Assembly: GCA_001804315.1 (NCBI GenBank)
Contig: MHFT01000058.1
Span: forward strand, 1-36,653
Source of the DNA: Omnitrophica bacterium RIFCSPLOWO2_12_FULL_50_11
Lineage (GTDB): Bacteria; Omnitrophota; Omnitrophia; Omnitrophales; Danuiimicrobiaceae
Reading direction: 5' to 3'
DNA length: 36,653 bases
A program made the translations under genes and the position numbers. The notes below the pieces were generated by a model, which had not been told where the DNA came from, did no database searches, and saw only the letters and a program-made list of their open reading frames with translations. This document shows positions 19,212 to 28,651 of this stretch, in pieces. How positions within the stretch are numbered: the first letter of the stretch is position 1; the number at the start of each line of letters is the position of its first letter.

Positions 19212-20039
19212 ATGCCGCTCATTAAATTTAAACCGACAACGCCCACGCGGCGGTTTGGAAATGTTTCTAGTTTTTCGGATCTTACGTCGCGTAAACCCTA
19301 TAAGCCGCTGACGGAAATTAAGAAGCGAACCGGGGGACGCAATGCACATGGCCACATCACTTCGTATCATCGTGGCGGCGGGCACAAACGGCGTATCCGC
19401 TTGGTTGATTTTAAGCGCGCGACGCACGGCAGTGAAGCAACCGTTCAATCAGTGGAGTACGATCCAAACCGTACCACTTGGCTAGCCTTAATTGCCTATC
19501 CGAATGGTGAGAAGAGTTACATTTTAGCGCCGGACGGATTGAAGGTAGGTCATACGGTTGCAAGTGGAGAAAGCGTCGAAGTGAAAATTGGCAATCATTT
19601 ACCGCTGAGGAATATTCCTGAAGGAACGCCGATTCACAATGTTGAGTTGGAACCAGGTCAGGGCGGAAAGCTCGTCCGCTCGGCGGGCAGTTTAGCTCGC
19701 ATCTTAGCGAAAGAAAATGAATTCGCTCACATCAAGCTTCCTTCCGGTGAAGTTCGGATGATTAACTTAGACGCTTATGCAACCGTAGGTCAATGCTCCA
19801 ACATGGATCATGAAAACCTGATGTTTGGCAAAGCCGGTCGGAAGAGATGGCTCGGAGTGCGGCCGAACACGCGGGGGGTTGCCATGAATCCCGTGGACCA
19901 TCCCCTTGGCGGCGGTGAAGGAAAATCCTCAGGCGGCCGCCATCCTTGCAACGCTTGGGGGAAACTAGCAAAAGGTTTCAAGACAAGGAGACGGAAGAAA
20001 CGGAGCAATCGATTTATTGTTAAAAGGAGGAATGCGTAA
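19212..20039 (+). CDS. rplB: 50S ribosomal protein L2
   Basis: L2 supports the peptidyl transferase centre and subunit joining. The 275-residue product has normal length. It contains KRTGGRNAHGHITSYHRGGG near the N-terminus and the C-terminal block VAMNPVDHPLGGGEGKSSGG, whose histidine is strongly conserved. AAAGGA lies just before ATG 19212. It is followed directly by rpsS. Confidence 0.98.
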   Translation: MPLIKFKPTTPTRRFGNVSSFSDLTSRKPYKPLTEIKKRTGGRNAHGHITSYHRGGGHKRRIRLVDFKRATHGSEATVQSVEYDPNRTTWLALIAYPNGEKSYILAPDGLKVGHTVASGESVEVKIGNHLPLRNIPEGTPIHNVELEPGQGGKLVRSAGSLARILAKENEFAHIKLPSGEVRMINLDAYATVGQCSNMDHENLMFGKAGRKRWLGVRPNTRGVAMNPVDHPLGGGEGKSSGGRHPCNAWGKLAKGFKTRRRKKRSNRFIVKRRNA

Positions 20040-20042
20040 ACC

Positions 20043-20342
20043 GTGGGTCGCTCATCTCGTAAGGGTGCTTTTGTGGATGAAAAGCTGTTGATGAAGGCGC
20101 AAAAGGCGAAGGCAGTAAATGATCGCAAGCCGATCAAGACTTGGTCCCGTCGGTCTACCATTTTGCCAGACTTCGTCGGAGTGACGTTCTCTGTCCACAA
20201 CGGTAAAACCTTCAACAATGTTTTTGTTACGGAAAATATGGTGGGTCATAAGTTGGGGGAGTTTGTCGCGACAAGAATCTTTAGAAAACACAGTACCTCT
20301 CACGATAAAGCCAAAGAGCTTGCGGCTGGAGGAAAAACATAG
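20043..20342 (+). CDS. rpsS: 30S ribosomal protein S19 (GTG start)
   Basis: S19 is a head protein that contacts S13 and helps bridge to the large subunit. The 99-residue product uses GTG at 20043, with an AAAGGAGG sequence about a dozen bases upstream inside the 3' end of rplB. It has the family motifs [22 protein letters not shown] and [13 protein letters not shown]. The start fits the family length well. Confidence 0.97.
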   Translation: MGRSSRKGAFVDEKLLMKAQKAKAVNDRKPIKTWSRRSTILPDFVGVTFSVHNGKTFNNVFVTENMVGHKLGEFVATRIFRKHSTSHDKAKELAAGGKT

Positions 20343-20391
20343 TGCAGCCTTCTCGTAGCGGAGCAACGGTACCGGGTTTCGAAGGGCTTTA

Positions 20392-20826
20392 ATGGAAGCA
20401 AGAGCCGTCACACGATACATACGGATTTCACCGAGGAAAGCGCGGCTGGTCATCGATATGATTCGGTCAAAACCGCTCACCTGCGCCCGCGCCATCTTGT
20501 CCAATTTGAACAAGAAGGGAGCGCGTTTGGTAGAGAAGACACTAAAGAGCGCAGCAGCAAACGCGAAGGTGAAAAAAATGGATGAAGAGCAGCTGTATAT
20601 TCGTGAGATTCGAGCGGACGGAGGGCCCATGTTCAAGCGGTACCTGCCGCGTGCAATGGGTCGGGCGGACGTGGTTAGAAAGCGAACGACTCATTTGAGT
20701 GTTGTTTTGGCTGAGCAAAAAGTGCGGACCGCACCGTTGCAGTCTGAGTCGGAGAAAGGTGAATCCAAAGCGCTGAAATCTAAAAAAGAGAAAAAGGAAA
20801 AACAGCTGGTGGGGGCAGGACGGTAG
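20392..20826 (+). CDS. rplV: 50S ribosomal protein L22 with Lys-rich tail
   Basis: L22 spans the large subunit and its hairpin lines the exit tunnel. The core (about residues 1-110) shows RYIRISPRKARLVIDMIR and the tunnel hairpin GPMFKRYLPRAMGRAD. A tail of about 35 residues rich in Lys, Ser and Glu follows (with KSKKEKKEKQL), so the 144-residue protein is longer than the usual 110-118. The start is ATG 20392 and the next gene is 15 bases downstream. Confidence 0.96.
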   Translation: MEARAVTRYIRISPRKARLVIDMIRSKPLTCARAILSNLNKKGARLVEKTLKSAAANAKVKKMDEEQLYIREIRADGGPMFKRYLPRAMGRADVVRKRTTHLSVVLAEQKVRTAPLQSESEKGESKALKSKKEKKEKQLVGAGR

Positions 20827-20841
20827 TCGGAGGAGTCAGAC

Positions 20842-21648
20842 ATGGGGCAGAAATCCCATCCATACGGATTAAGACTTGGATACATTAGAGATTGGAAATC
20901 TCGATGGTTTGCACCTAGAGACTTCGGCAGGACACTGCACGAGGATCTGCGGATTCGGCAGTATCTGAAGCGTAGGTTGAAGATCGCCGGTGTTTCTGAT
21001 ATTACGATTGAACGTTCTGCCGGAAGGATTCGAATTTTGATTTTTACGGCACGTCCTGGAATAATCATTGGACGAGGAGGGCAGGAGATTAACCGGCTTC
21101 GTGACGACGTCTCGCGCTTGACGTCAAGCGAAGTGTACCTCGATATTAAAGAGGTCAAGGTGCCGCAGACGGATGCGCAACTCGTCAGCGAAAATGTTGC
21201 ACTTCAGTTAGAAAAGCGGGTTGCATTCAGAAAGGCGATGAAAAAAGCGGTGGCAAATGCGATGACAAGAGGGGCGGGCGGAATTAAGATCAGATGTAAA
21301 GGGCGGCTGGGCGGTTCCGAGATCGCGCGTAGCGAAGGATACAAAGAAGGAAAGATTCCGCTTGGTACCTTTCGTGCGGATGTCGCTTATGGCTTTGCCG
21401 AGGCGTTCACAACCTATGGGACGATTGGCGTTAAAGTATGGATTTATCATGGTGACGTTTTGGTGAAGCAAAAGGAAGCTGAGCGGGTCAAGAAATTGGA
21501 AGAGCAAAGACGGGAAAAAGCGCGTCAGCAGGGAACCCCGTTACAAGGGGTTGGGAAAGCGGTGGCGGAAGAGGTAAGTGTTCTGCCCAGCGTTGTTGAA
21601 GTGCAGTCAAAACCCCAAGCGGAACCCGGTGAAAATCTTGGGCCGTAA
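20842..21648 (+). CDS. rpsC: 30S ribosomal protein S3 with C-terminal extension
   Basis: S3 forms part of the mRNA entry channel and its helicase activity. The 268-residue product begins [13 protein letters not shown]. It has a KH domain with [13 protein letters not shown] and the C-terminal domain with [14 protein letters not shown]. The core ends near residue 225 and is followed by about 43 residues of uncertain fold, so it is longer than the common 207-233. GGAGGA lies eight bases before the ATG. Confidence 0.97.
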   Translation: MGQKSHPYGLRLGYIRDWKSRWFAPRDFGRTLHEDLRIRQYLKRRLKIAGVSDITIERSAGRIRILIFTARPGIIIGRGGQEINRLRDDVSRLTSSEVYLDIKEVKVPQTDAQLVSENVALQLEKRVAFRKAMKKAVANAMTRGAGGIKIRCKGRLGGSEIARSEGYKEGKIPLGTFRADVAYGFAEAFTTYGTIGVKVWIYHGDVLVKQKEAERVKKLEEQRREKARQQGTPLQGVGKAVAEEVSVLPSVVEVQSKPQAEPGENLGP

Positions 21649-21676
21649 CTGTGTTTGATCGGTTCGTGGAACTGCT

Positions 21677-22090
21677 ATGCCACTCATGCCCAAACGAGTC
21701 AAATTTAGGAAGCAGCATCGCGGAAAAAGGCGAGGCATATCAACTGGAGCTCAGTCGGTCCATTTCGGCGAGTATGGTTTAAAGGCTTTAGGTCATGGGT
21801 GGTTGACTGCGATCCAACTTGAGGCAGCGCGCGTTGCATTAACAAGACATGTCAAGCGCGGAGGAAAAGTCTGGATGCGTACTTTTCCGGATAAGTCATT
21901 TACAAAGAAACCAGCAGAGACCCGCATGGGAAAAGGAAAGGGATCCCCTGAGTATTATGTAGCGGTTGTAAAACCTGGTCGCATCCTGTTCGAGATGAGT
22001 GGTGTGCCGGAATCGCTCGCACGTTCTGCCTTTCGACTCTGTGCGCACAAGCTTCCTTTTCCGACCAGATTTGTAACGCGGACGGGTTGA
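21677..22090 (+). CDS. rplP: 50S ribosomal protein L16
   Basis: L16 helps position A-site tRNA. The 137-residue product begins [20 protein letters not shown]. The usual family start is M-x-x-PKR, so ATG 21677 is preferred, although ATG 21686 is possible. The conserved arginine-rich segment and [19 protein letters not shown] are present. It precedes rpmC in the usual order. Confidence 0.97.
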   Translation: MPLMPKRVKFRKQHRGKRRGISTGAQSVHFGEYGLKALGHGWLTAIQLEAARVALTRHVKRGGKVWMRTFPDKSFTKKPAETRMGKGKGSPEYYVAVVKPGRILFEMSGVPESLARSAFRLCAHKLPFPTRFVTRTG

Positions 22091-22094
22091 TCAA

Positions 22095-22304
22095 ATGCCA
22101 GGGTTAAAAGGAAAGGACCTCAGGGCCCTTTCCGTCGACGAGTTAGAAGAGAAAGCAGAAAGCCTGCGGAAGGAATTGTTTCAACTGCGCTGGGAAGCGA
22201 AGCTTGCAAAATTACAAAACCTATCGAGGTTGAGGCACGCGAGACGCGATCTCGCCAGGGTGCTTACGGTTTGTCGCGAAATGGAACAGAAGAAAAATGG
22301 CTAA
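22095..22304 (+). CDS. rpmC: 50S ribosomal protein L29
   Basis: L29 is a small helical protein near the tunnel exit. The 69-residue product has the pattern LRALSVDELEEKAESLRKEL followed by the loop with LQNLSRLRHARRDLARV. It overlaps rpsQ by eight bases at its 3' end, which suggests coupled translation. Confidence 0.96.
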   Translation: MPGLKGKDLRALSVDELEEKAESLRKELFQLRWEAKLAKLQNLSRLRHARRDLARVLTVCREMEQKKNG

Positions 22305-22551
22305 ACGTCATCGCAAGGAACTGATCGGAGTTGTTCTGAGTGACAAGATGAATAAGTCCGCTGTCGTCCAAGTGTCACGATTGGTGCAGCATCCGATATA
22401 CAAAAAGGTGATGAAAGAGCAGAAGAAATACGTGGCTCATGACGAAAAAAACGCGGCGCGAATGGGAGACAAAGTCCGGATTCGGGAGACGCGGCCGATT
22501 TCGAAAACGAAGCGGTGGCGGATCGTCCAGGTTTTAAGTGGGAATGCGTGA
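22297..22551 (+). CDS. rpsQ: 30S ribosomal protein S17
   Basis: S17 is a primary 16S rRNA-binding protein with an OB fold. The 84-residue product begins MAKRHRKELIGVVLSDKMNK and ends with the family segment GDKVRIRETRPISKTKRWR. It starts inside the 3' end of rpmC. Length is normal. Confidence 0.97.
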   Translation: MAKRHRKELIGVVLSDKMNKSAVVQVSRLVQHPIYKKVMKEQKKYVAHDEKNAARMGDKVRIRETRPISKTKRWRIVQVLSGNA

Positions 22552-22566
22552 ACCGAGGTTTTTGCG

Positions 22567-22935
22567 ATGCTGCAGATGCGATCTATTTTGGACATTGCAG
22601 ACAACACAGGGGCGAAACGTGTCGCCATGATCGGCGTCCTCCGCCGTCGCAGTAAGCGGACGGCCGGGATCGGCGATGTTATTACGGGTTCGGTCAAAGA
22701 GGCCACGCCTGATGCGGTTGTGAAAGAAGGGGAAGTCGTTCGAGCTGTGATCGTACGGACTCGCCACCCGATTAAGAGACCGGATGGTTCGGTGGTGCGA
22801 TTTAGTTCAAATGCGATTGTCATTATCGACAACCAGTTGAATCCACGCGGAACACGAATTTTCGGCCCTGTCGCTCGCGAGCTTCGCGATCTGAACTTTA
22901 CCAAGATCATTTCATTGGCACCGGAGGTCGTGTAA
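22567..22935 (+). CDS. rplN: 50S ribosomal protein L14
   Basis: L14 forms part of the interface with the small subunit. The 122-residue product starts [18 protein letters not shown] and includes the conserved [13 protein letters not shown] segment. Length and position after rpsQ are standard. It is two bases before rplX. Confidence 0.98.
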   Translation: MLQMRSILDIADNTGAKRVAMIGVLRRRSKRTAGIGDVITGSVKEATPDAVVKEGEVVRAVIVRTRHPIKRPDGSVVRFSSNAIVIIDNQLNPRGTRIFGPVARELRDLNFTKIISLAPEVV

Positions 22936-22937
22936 GC

Positions 22938-23252
22938 ATGACCGTGGCCATTAAGAAAGGTGACGTCGTGAGGGTGATCAGCGGTCGCAACCGCGGCAAG
23001 AAAGGGAAAGTGATGAAAGTTTTTCCGCGCGATCATCGTCTCCTTGTAGAAGCAGTTAATTTGGTCACTGTGTATACACGTCCGAGTCAGCGGAATCCAA
23101 AGGGCGGCCTTCTCAAGATCGAGGGTAGAATCGATCGTTCGAATGTTCAGTTGGTTTGTCCGCGGTGTTCCAAGGCGACGCGCATCGGTTTCCAGTTTTT
23201 GAACGATGGAACAAAGCATCGTGTCTGTAAAAAATGTCACGAAATCATTTGA
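22938..23252 (+). CDS. rplX: 50S ribosomal protein L24, with zinc-ribbon motif
   Basis: L24 starts large-subunit assembly and sits by the exit tunnel. The 104-residue product has the KOW motif at its N-terminus (KKGDVVRVISGRNRGKKGKV). A pair of CxxC motifs near the C-terminus (C74/C77 and C97/C100) probably binds zinc, as in many bacterial L24 proteins. A hairpin follows one base after the stop. Confidence 0.97.
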   Translation: MTVAIKKGDVVRVISGRNRGKKGKVMKVFPRDHRLLVEAVNLVTVYTRPSQRNPKGGLLKIEGRIDRSNVQLVCPRCSKATRIGFQFLNDGTKHRVCKKCHEII

Positions 23253-23253
23253 G

Positions 23254-23409
23254 CAATTGGAAACGGACGTTTCCAATTGGTCATCCTGAGGAAGCCCGGA
23301 GGGCGACCGAAGGATCTGGTGATAGGATCCTTCGGTCGGAAGTGCCCGCCACGAAGCGCAGCGGGTCCGCCGCGCCATTTGGCGGAAAATTCCGCGGGGT
23401 TCAGGATGA
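23254..23409. repeat. Compound palindromic repeat in rplX-rplE gap
   Basis: CAATTGGAAAC (23254-23264) pairs with GTTTCCAATTG (23269-23279), one base after the rplX stop. A second palindrome has outer arms TCATCCTGA (23281-23289) and TCAGGATGA (23401-23409). Inside it, GACCGAAGGATC (23305-23316) pairs perfectly with GATCCTTCGGTC (23326-23337). Further GC-rich complements such as CCGC/GCGG fill 23350-23400. It is the longest copy of the TCATCCTGAG family in the window. No gene lies in this gap. Confidence 0.65.
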
Positions 23410-23430
23410 CATGGTACCGAAAGGTTGACC

Positions 23431-24006
23431 ATGATTGAGCAAGCGGTTCAGAAAACACCAATACCGGTCCCCAGGCTGCTCGAGACCTATCGCAAGACGA
23501 TTGTTCCGACGATGGTCGAAGAGTTTCATTGTTCCAATCCCCTGGCGGTACCGCGTATCGAGAAGGTCGTCGTCAATATGGGGGTAAAAGAAGGGATGAC
23601 GGACATTAAGGTCTTGGAGCGTTTGGCGCGCGACCTAAGTTTGATTACGGGTCAGCAGCCTGCAGTCACGCGCGCGAAGAAATCGATCGCTGCCTTCAAG
23701 TTAAGACAGGGGGCATCTATTGGTTTGAAGGTGACGCTTCGCGGAAATCGCATGTACGAGTTCGTGGACCGGTTATTCAATGTGGCAATGCCTCGAATCC
23801 GGGATTTTCGTGGATTTCCGTTATCCAGTTTTGATCAAGAAGCGAATTATTCTCTGGGACTTCAGGAGCAAAGTATTTTTCCGGAGGTAGAATTGGATCA
23901 AGTGGCTAAAACGCAAGGGATGGATATTACCTTTGTGACGACCACTCGAAAAAAGGAAGAAGCAAAGCGATTACTGGAATTATTAGGATTTCCGTTTAGG
24001 AAGTAA
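23431..24006 (+). CDS. rplE: 50S ribosomal protein L5
   Basis: L5 binds 5S rRNA in the central protuberance. I start at ATG 23431, six bases after AAGG, giving 191 residues. The TTG six bases earlier would add only two residues. The family blocks [31 protein letters not shown] and RIRDFRGFP are present. It begins the second part of the spc set after the repeat-filled gap. Confidence 0.97.
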   Translation: MIEQAVQKTPIPVPRLLETYRKTIVPTMVEEFHCSNPLAVPRIEKVVVNMGVKEGMTDIKVLERLARDLSLITGQQPAVTRAKKSIAAFKLRQGASIGLKVTLRGNRMYEFVDRLFNVAMPRIRDFRGFPLSSFDQEANYSLGLQEQSIFPEVELDQVAKTQGMDITFVTTTRKKEEAKRLLELLGFPFRK

Positions 24007-24017
24007 AAGCGATAAAC

Positions 24018-24203
24018 ATGGCGAAGTCGTGTCTGGTTCAAAAACAGCGGCGCGTACCTAAGTTTAAGGTGAGATCTTATCACCGTTGCCAAGCATGTGG
24101 ACGACGGCGCGGTTATATTCGTAAGTTTCAACTTTGTCGAATTTGTTTTCGTGAGCTGGCCAACCAAGGTTTCATTCCTGGCGTGGTCAAGTCAAGTTGG
24201 TAA
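24018..24203 (+). CDS. rpsZ: 30S ribosomal protein S14, type Z
   Basis: S14 is a head protein. The 61-residue short form with four cysteines (C24, C27, C40, C43) is the zinc-binding version also called rpsN type Z. The motif [20 protein letters not shown] is intact. Position between rplE and rpsH is standard. Confidence 0.97.
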   Translation: MAKSCLVQKQRRVPKFKVRSYHRCQACGRRRGYIRKFQLCRICFRELANQGFIPGVVKSSW

Positions 24204-24214
24204 AGGTTCTACGA

Positions 24215-24619
24215 ATGGGTGCAGTGACAGATCCAATTGCAGATTTTTTGACACAGATCCGAAATGCCTCCCGAGCGTTAAAAGAAAGTGTGACGATTGA
24301 ACGGGGGTCTCAATTGACGATCGAGATCTCGGAAATCCTGAAGCGGGAAGGCCTGATCGAAAGTTTTAAAGTCATTGAAGACAGACCAAAAAAATCCATC
24401 CGGATCCGCTTAAAGTACCGCAGCGATAAGCGCCCGGCCATTGAGTCGCTCGTTCGTGTTTCGAAACCGGGTATCCGGCATTACGTAAAATCCGACGAGA
24501 TCCCGCAGGTTCTTGGGGGGTTGGGTATTGCAATTCTCTCAACGTCCAAGGGAATCTTGACGGATCGTGAAGCGCGGAGACAAAAAGTGGGTGGCGAGCT
24601 GATCTGCAAAGTTTGGTAG
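24215..24619 (+). CDS. rpsH: 30S ribosomal protein S8
   Basis: S8 binds central 16S rRNA and represses the spc operon in E. coli. I start at ATG 24215, eight bases after AAAGG, giving 134 residues from MGAVTDPIADFLTQIRNA, which fits the family. A TTG start at 24197 would overlap rpsZ and add six unconserved residues. The C-terminal STSKGILTDREARR segment is present. Confidence 0.96.
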   Translation: MGAVTDPIADFLTQIRNASRALKESVTIERGSQLTIEISEILKREGLIESFKVIEDRPKKSIRIRLKYRSDKRPAIESLVRVSKPGIRHYVKSDEIPQVLGGLGIAILSTSKGILTDREARRQKVGGELICKVW

Positions 24620-24653
24620 CGTTAAGGGGGTCTTAGGTAGGAAATATATCATT

Positions 24654-25190
24654 ATGTCACGAATAGGGAATCGAGCGGTTTCAATTCCAAAAGGAGTCAA
24701 GGTCCAGATTTCGGGCGAGAAAATTCACGTGGAGGGACCTAAGGGGAAACTCGACCTGGAAACGCATCCACGAATGAAGATTGAGTTGCGAGAGAACGAG
24801 ATTAAAGTGACTCGCCCCACCAATACGAGCCAGGATAAGTCTTTGCACGGCCTGACGCGTACCTTGATCCATAATATGATTCAGGGCGTCTCGGAAGAGT
24901 TTGTCAAGCGTCTTGAGATTGAAGGGATCGGTTTTCGAGCCGAACTTAAAGGCAAGATCCTGCAACTGCAGCTAGGTTTTTCTCATCCCATTTCTTATCT
25001 GATTCCGGAAGGAGTCAGAATTGAGGTGCCAAAACCTACCGTGCTTGAGGTGAAAGGTCCTGATAAAGCGTTGGTGGGACAAGTGGCGGCCAACATTCGG
25101 AGCTTTTTTGTTCCTGAACCTTATAAAGGAAAAGGAATTCGATATTCGGGTGAAGTGATCAGAAGAAAGGCAGGAAAAGCAGCAGGATAA
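24654..25190 (+). CDS. rplF: 50S ribosomal protein L6
   Basis: L6 sits near the sarcin-ricin loop where elongation factors bind. The 178-residue product begins MSRIGNRAVSIPKGV and ends with the family motif PYKGKGIRYSGEVIRRKAGK. Length is typical. It is 34 bases after rpsH. Confidence 0.98.
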   Translation: MSRIGNRAVSIPKGVKVQISGEKIHVEGPKGKLDLETHPRMKIELRENEIKVTRPTNTSQDKSLHGLTRTLIHNMIQGVSEEFVKRLEIEGIGFRAELKGKILQLQLGFSHPISYLIPEGVRIEVPKPTVLEVKGPDKALVGQVAANIRSFFVPEPYKGKGIRYSGEVIRRKAGKAAG

Positions 25191-25231
25191 CAGTCGTTTC
25201 GTCATTCAGACTGCGGCTGGTGAGGAAAAGC

Positions 25232-25600
25232 ATGTTAAATCAGGTGAAACGTGAGGCAAGACACAGGCGTCGTCTTCGGATACGGAAAAGGGTGACTGGT
25301 ACCGCAGAGCGGCCACGGCTAAACGTATTCCGTTCCGATCTGCATCTTTATGCACAGGCGATTGATGATCTGGCGGAACGGACCCTGTGTGCCGTTTCAA
25401 CGTTGAGCTCGGCGCTGAGGGCAAAAAGTCGAATGAACTGGGGCAATATTGAGGCCGCCAAAGTGTTCGGTGTTTATGCAGCGGAAGAGCTTAAAAAAAA
25501 GCGGATCTCGCACATCGTTTTTGATCGCGGCGGGTATCCTTTTCACGGACGGATCCGTGCATTTGCAGAAGCATTGCGGGAGAATGGGATTCAGTTTTAA
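25232..25600 (+). CDS. rplR: 50S ribosomal protein L18
   Basis: L18 binds 5S rRNA with L5 and L25. I start at ATG 25232, six bases after GAGG, giving 122 residues. An in-frame GTG at 25220 is less likely. The family segments [17 protein letters not shown] and [20 protein letters not shown] are clear. The stop TAA overlaps a possible ATG of the next frame. Confidence 0.96.
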   Translation: MLNQVKREARHRRRLRIRKRVTGTAERPRLNVFRSDLHLYAQAIDDLAERTLCAVSTLSSALRAKSRMNWGNIEAAKVFGVYAAEELKKKRISHIVFDRGGYPFHGRIRAFAEALRENGIQF

Positions 25601-25620
25601 TGTTAAGGAGTGAACATCCA

Positions 25621-26190
25621 TTGGCTGAGTTACAGGAACAGAAGAGCACAGGAAAAGGGAAGCAAGAACAGAAGGTCGTTGAAGCTGTAACCTCCCACGA
25701 AAGCGTTCAGATCGAAAAGGTGATTCAAATCAACCGGATCGCGAAAGTAGTCAAGGGGGGACGGCGCTTTCATTTTAGCGCTTTAGTCGCCGTCGGAAAC
25801 GGCCGGGGCAAAATAGGTTATGCCTTGGGCAAAGCAAGCGAAGTAGCAGATGCGATTCGAAAAGCCATGAAAATTGCTCGTAAAAAGCAGATCGAGATTC
25901 CACTTCATAAAACAACGATTCCCCACGAAGTGGTTGGCAGGTATGGGGCAGCAAAAGTGCTTTTAAAACCAGCATCAGAAGGGACGGGTGTGCTTGCAGG
26001 TGGTGCTGCACGTGCCATTTGTGAATGCGTCGGAATCCGAGACATTTTGACGAAAAGCCTTGGCAGCGATAACGCGATTAATGTCCTGAAGGCAACACTG
26101 GCTGGTCTGCAAACTATGAGAAGCCGTGGTTCCGAACCGCAGGGCGAGAAGAAAGTAGGCGCTGATGAAAAGCAAGCGGCCGTATCGTAA
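25621..26190 (+). CDS. rpsE: 30S ribosomal protein S5 (probable TTG start)
   Basis: S5 shapes the decoding region and mRNA entry. I prefer TTG 25621, ten bases after AAGGAG (25605-25610), giving 189 residues. ATG 25600, which overlaps the rplR stop, would add seven residues. The family core starts at [20 protein letters not shown] and includes [12 protein letters not shown] and the C-terminal domain. Its last 26 bases overlap rplO, and rpmD, which normally follows rpsE, is absent. Confidence 0.95.
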   Translation: MAELQEQKSTGKGKQEQKVVEAVTSHESVQIEKVIQINRIAKVVKGGRRFHFSALVAVGNGRGKIGYALGKASEVADAIRKAMKIARKKQIEIPLHKTTIPHEVVGRYGAAKVLLKPASEGTGVLAGGAARAICECVGIRDILTKSLGSDNAINVLKATLAGLQTMRSRGSEPQGEKKVGADEKQAAVS

Positions 26191-26596
26191 AAGACCGAAG
26201 CGAGTCGGACGAGGTCCTGGTTCTGGTCATGGGAAGACCGCGACGAGGGGCCACAAAGGACAACTTGCTCGGTCTGGCTATTCGACGCGCGTCGGTTTCG
26301 AAGGCGGACAAACACCGTTGTATCTAAAGGTCGGAAAACGAGGATTTCACTGCCCCACTCGTAAGTCTTATACAATCTTGAACTTAGATGTCTTGTCGTC
26401 GTTAAAAGCCGATGAAATTTCACCTCAGTGGTTGCTTGAAAATCGAATCGTTAAGCGTATGAGAGATGGTCTTAAAATTCTGGGTCGCGGTGAGGTCAAG
26501 CGAAAGGTCATTGTGCGCGCCCACCGGTTCAGTGCGCACGCAAAGGAAGCGATTGAAAAAGCAGGTGGGCAAGCTGTATTGATTGGGCAGAAATGA
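26165..26596 (+). CDS. rplO: 50S ribosomal protein L15, shortened N-terminus
   Basis: L15 is a late-assembly protein of the large subunit. The 143-residue product has the motif [20 protein letters not shown] near its start, then [17 protein letters not shown]. Family members usually have about ten more N-terminal residues (the LSPAEG region). The start ATG 26165 lies 26 bases inside rpsE, so the two genes overlap where rpmD would normally sit. Confidence 0.95.
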   Translation: MKSKRPYRKRPKRVGRGPGSGHGKTATRGHKGQLARSGYSTRVGFEGGQTPLYLKVGKRGFHCPTRKSYTILNLDVLSSLKADEISPQWLLENRIVKRMRDGLKILGRGEVKRKVIVRAHRFSAHAKEAIEKAGGQAVLIGQK

Positions 26597-26640
26597 TGAC
26601 GCCGTCGACTCCGCTCGGCATGAGGGCTTAGGGGTGAGTA

Positions 26641-27987
26641 ATGCTGCAAGCACTTGCGAACATATTTAAAGTCCCGGAACTTAAGAAAAAAGTTCTTTTT
26701 ACGCTCTTTATTGTCGTCATTTATCGGATTGGCGCTCACGTGCCGACGCCGGGCGTCGATGGAAACGCCTTAAATGCTTTTTTCCAGCGTATTGCCGGTA
26801 CCGCAGGCGGGAACTTGTTCGGCATTATGGCCCTTTTTTCTGGCGGTGCGTTGCAGAGGGCCACTGTCTTTGCGCTCGGGATTATGCCGTATATTTCCGC
26901 ATCGATTATTTTGCAGCTTTTGACCGTGGTGATCCCACATTTTGAACGACTGGCGAAGGAAGGCGGTGAAGAAGGACGCCGGACACTCATTCAATATACG
27001 CGTTATGGAACGCTGATTCTGGCGTTGATTCAAACTTTTTTTATTGCCCTATGGCTCGAGAACCCAAATGCGTTCCAAGGGATGGTCATTGTCCCAAATC
27101 CGGGTTGGCCGTTTCGCTTGATGACTATTTTAACCCTGACGGCTGGAACGGTTTTCATTATGTGGCTGGGGGAGCAAATTGATGAACATGGGATTGGAAA
27201 TGGGATGTCGGTTTTAATCACCGCCGGTATTATTGAAGCGATTCCGACGGCAGTCATGCAGACCGGCTCTTTGGTTCGGTTAGGACAGCTTGCCTATTGG
27301 AAATTAGCGTTCATGCTGGTGCTTTTCACGTTTACGGTGGTGACCGTGATATTGATCATACAAGGCCAGCGGAAAATTCCGGTGCAATACGCCAAGCAGA
27401 TTCGAGGCCATCGTGTTTATGGAGGTCAGAGCACTTATTTGCCGTTGCGCGTCAATCAAGCGGGTGTGATTCCGATCATTTTTGCGCAATCGATCATTTT
27501 ATTTCCGGCAACGATTGCTGGTTTTTTTCCTGCTCAAGGGTTCGTTCGATCGATTGCGACAGGTCTGGCACCAGGTTCGGCACTCTATACGACGCTGACC
27601 GCTTTGTTTATTATTTTCTTTACCTTCTTTTATACAGCGATTACGTTTAACCCGATTGACGTTGCGAATAACTTGCAGAAGTACGGCGGCTTCATCCCGG
27701 GCATCCGGCCCGGCAAGAATACGGCGGAGCATTTGGACTACTTGATGACGCGAATCGCCTTCAGTGGTGCGCTCTTTTTAGCGGTGATTGCTATTTTCCC
27801 TAGCATTATTAATTCACCAAAGGTTTTAAATATTCCTTTTTTGGTGGCGAGTTTCTTCGGGGGTACGGGCTTGCTCATCATTGTCGGTGTCGTATTAGAC
27901 ACGATGAAGACGATTGAGTCGCAGCTCTTGATGCATCATTATGAAGGTTTCATCAAGAAAGGAAAATTGAAAGCGCGCATCCGATAG
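26641..27987 (+). CDS. secY: Preprotein translocase subunit SecY
   Basis: SecY is the channel subunit of the general protein-export machinery in the inner membrane. The 448-residue product has the expected ten hydrophobic segments. The first segment and plug region begin at YRIGAHVPTPGVD. The loop with GQRKIPVQYAKQIRG and the segment RVNQAGVIPIIFAQS are family hallmarks, and it ends in a basic tail. Partner SecE is encoded near the start of the window. It is followed one base later by adk. Confidence 0.98.
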   Translation: MLQALANIFKVPELKKKVLFTLFIVVIYRIGAHVPTPGVDGNALNAFFQRIAGTAGGNLFGIMALFSGGALQRATVFALGIMPYISASIILQLLTVVIPHFERLAKEGGEEGRRTLIQYTRYGTLILALIQTFFIALWLENPNAFQGMVIVPNPGWPFRLMTILTLTAGTVFIMWLGEQIDEHGIGNGMSVLITAGIIEAIPTAVMQTGSLVRLGQLAYWKLAFMLVLFTFTVVTVILIIQGQRKIPVQYAKQIRGHRVYGGQSTYLPLRVNQAGVIPIIFAQSIILFPATIAGFFPAQGFVRSIATGLAPGSALYTTLTALFIIFFTFFYTAITFNPIDVANNLQKYGGFIPGIRPGKNTAEHLDYLMTRIAFSGALFLAVIAIFPSIINSPKVLNIPFLVASFFGGTGLLIIVGVVLDTMKTIESQLLMHHYEGFIKKGKLKARIR

Positions 27988-27988
27988 C

Positions 27989-28651
27989 ATGGGGCATCAT
28001 ATTGTTTTTCTTGGTCCACCGGGCGCCGGAAAAGGAACTCACGCTCGACGATTAGGTGAACGGTTCCGATTGCCCCACATCGCAACGGGCGACCTCTTAA
28101 GGTCTTCTATTCGGAATGGAACTACGGCTGGAAAGCAGGCAAGAACGTTTGTGGAAAGTGGAAAGCTTGTTCCAGATCGATTGATCGTCCAGATGATTAA
28201 GGAACGATTTGAACATCCAGATGTCGCCAGCGGTTTCATCCTCGACGGCTTTCCGCGGACGGTGGAACAGGCAGAGGCGTTGGATGAAATCCTCGCACGT
28301 GATAAGAAGCAAATAGATCTGGTCATTGACTTTCGTGCATCTGAGGAAACGTTGATTGAGCGTCTTTCCGGTCGCCGGACGTGTCCCCGATGTGACGCCA
28401 ATTACCACGTGCGCAACATTCCTACTAGGCGCGAAGGCATCTGTGACGGTTGTGGAAGTGATCTCGTAGAACGTCAAGACGACCGGCTGGAGACCGTTCG
28501 CGCGCGCCTCAAAGTGTATGGCGTTGAAACAAAGCCGCTCAGTGAATATTACGAGCGGCGGAAACTTTTGCGTACCGTAGATGGAAATTTGGGAATTGAA
28601 GAACTTCAAGAAAAATTAGTGGAGTACCTCGAGCGGAATGATCTCGCTTAA
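27989..28651 (+). CDS. adk: Adenylate kinase, zinc-LID form
   Basis: Adenylate kinase interconverts ATP plus AMP and two ADP in the cytoplasm. The 220-residue protein has the P-loop GPPGAGKGT (residues 9-17), ATGDLLR and the DGFPRT motif. The LID domain carries four cysteines (C132, C135, C152, C155), the zinc-binding long form. It starts one base after secY and its last 14 bases overlap map, the standard secY-adk-map order. Confidence 0.97.
   Translation: MGHHIVFLGPPGAGKGTHARRLGERFRLPHIATGDLLRSSIRNGTTAGKQARTFVESGKLVPDRLIVQMIKERFEHPDVASGFILDGFPRTVEQAEALDEILARDKKQIDLVIDFRASEETLIERLSGRRTCPRCDANYHVRNIPTRREGICDGCGSDLVERQDDRLETVRARLKVYGVETKPLSEYYERRKLLRTVDGNLGIEELQEKLVEYLERNDLA

Noticed and set aside
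22437-23432. Minus-strand frame of 331 codons
   Set aside because: It runs antisense to rpsQ, rplN, rplX and the repeat gap, and has no family resemblance.
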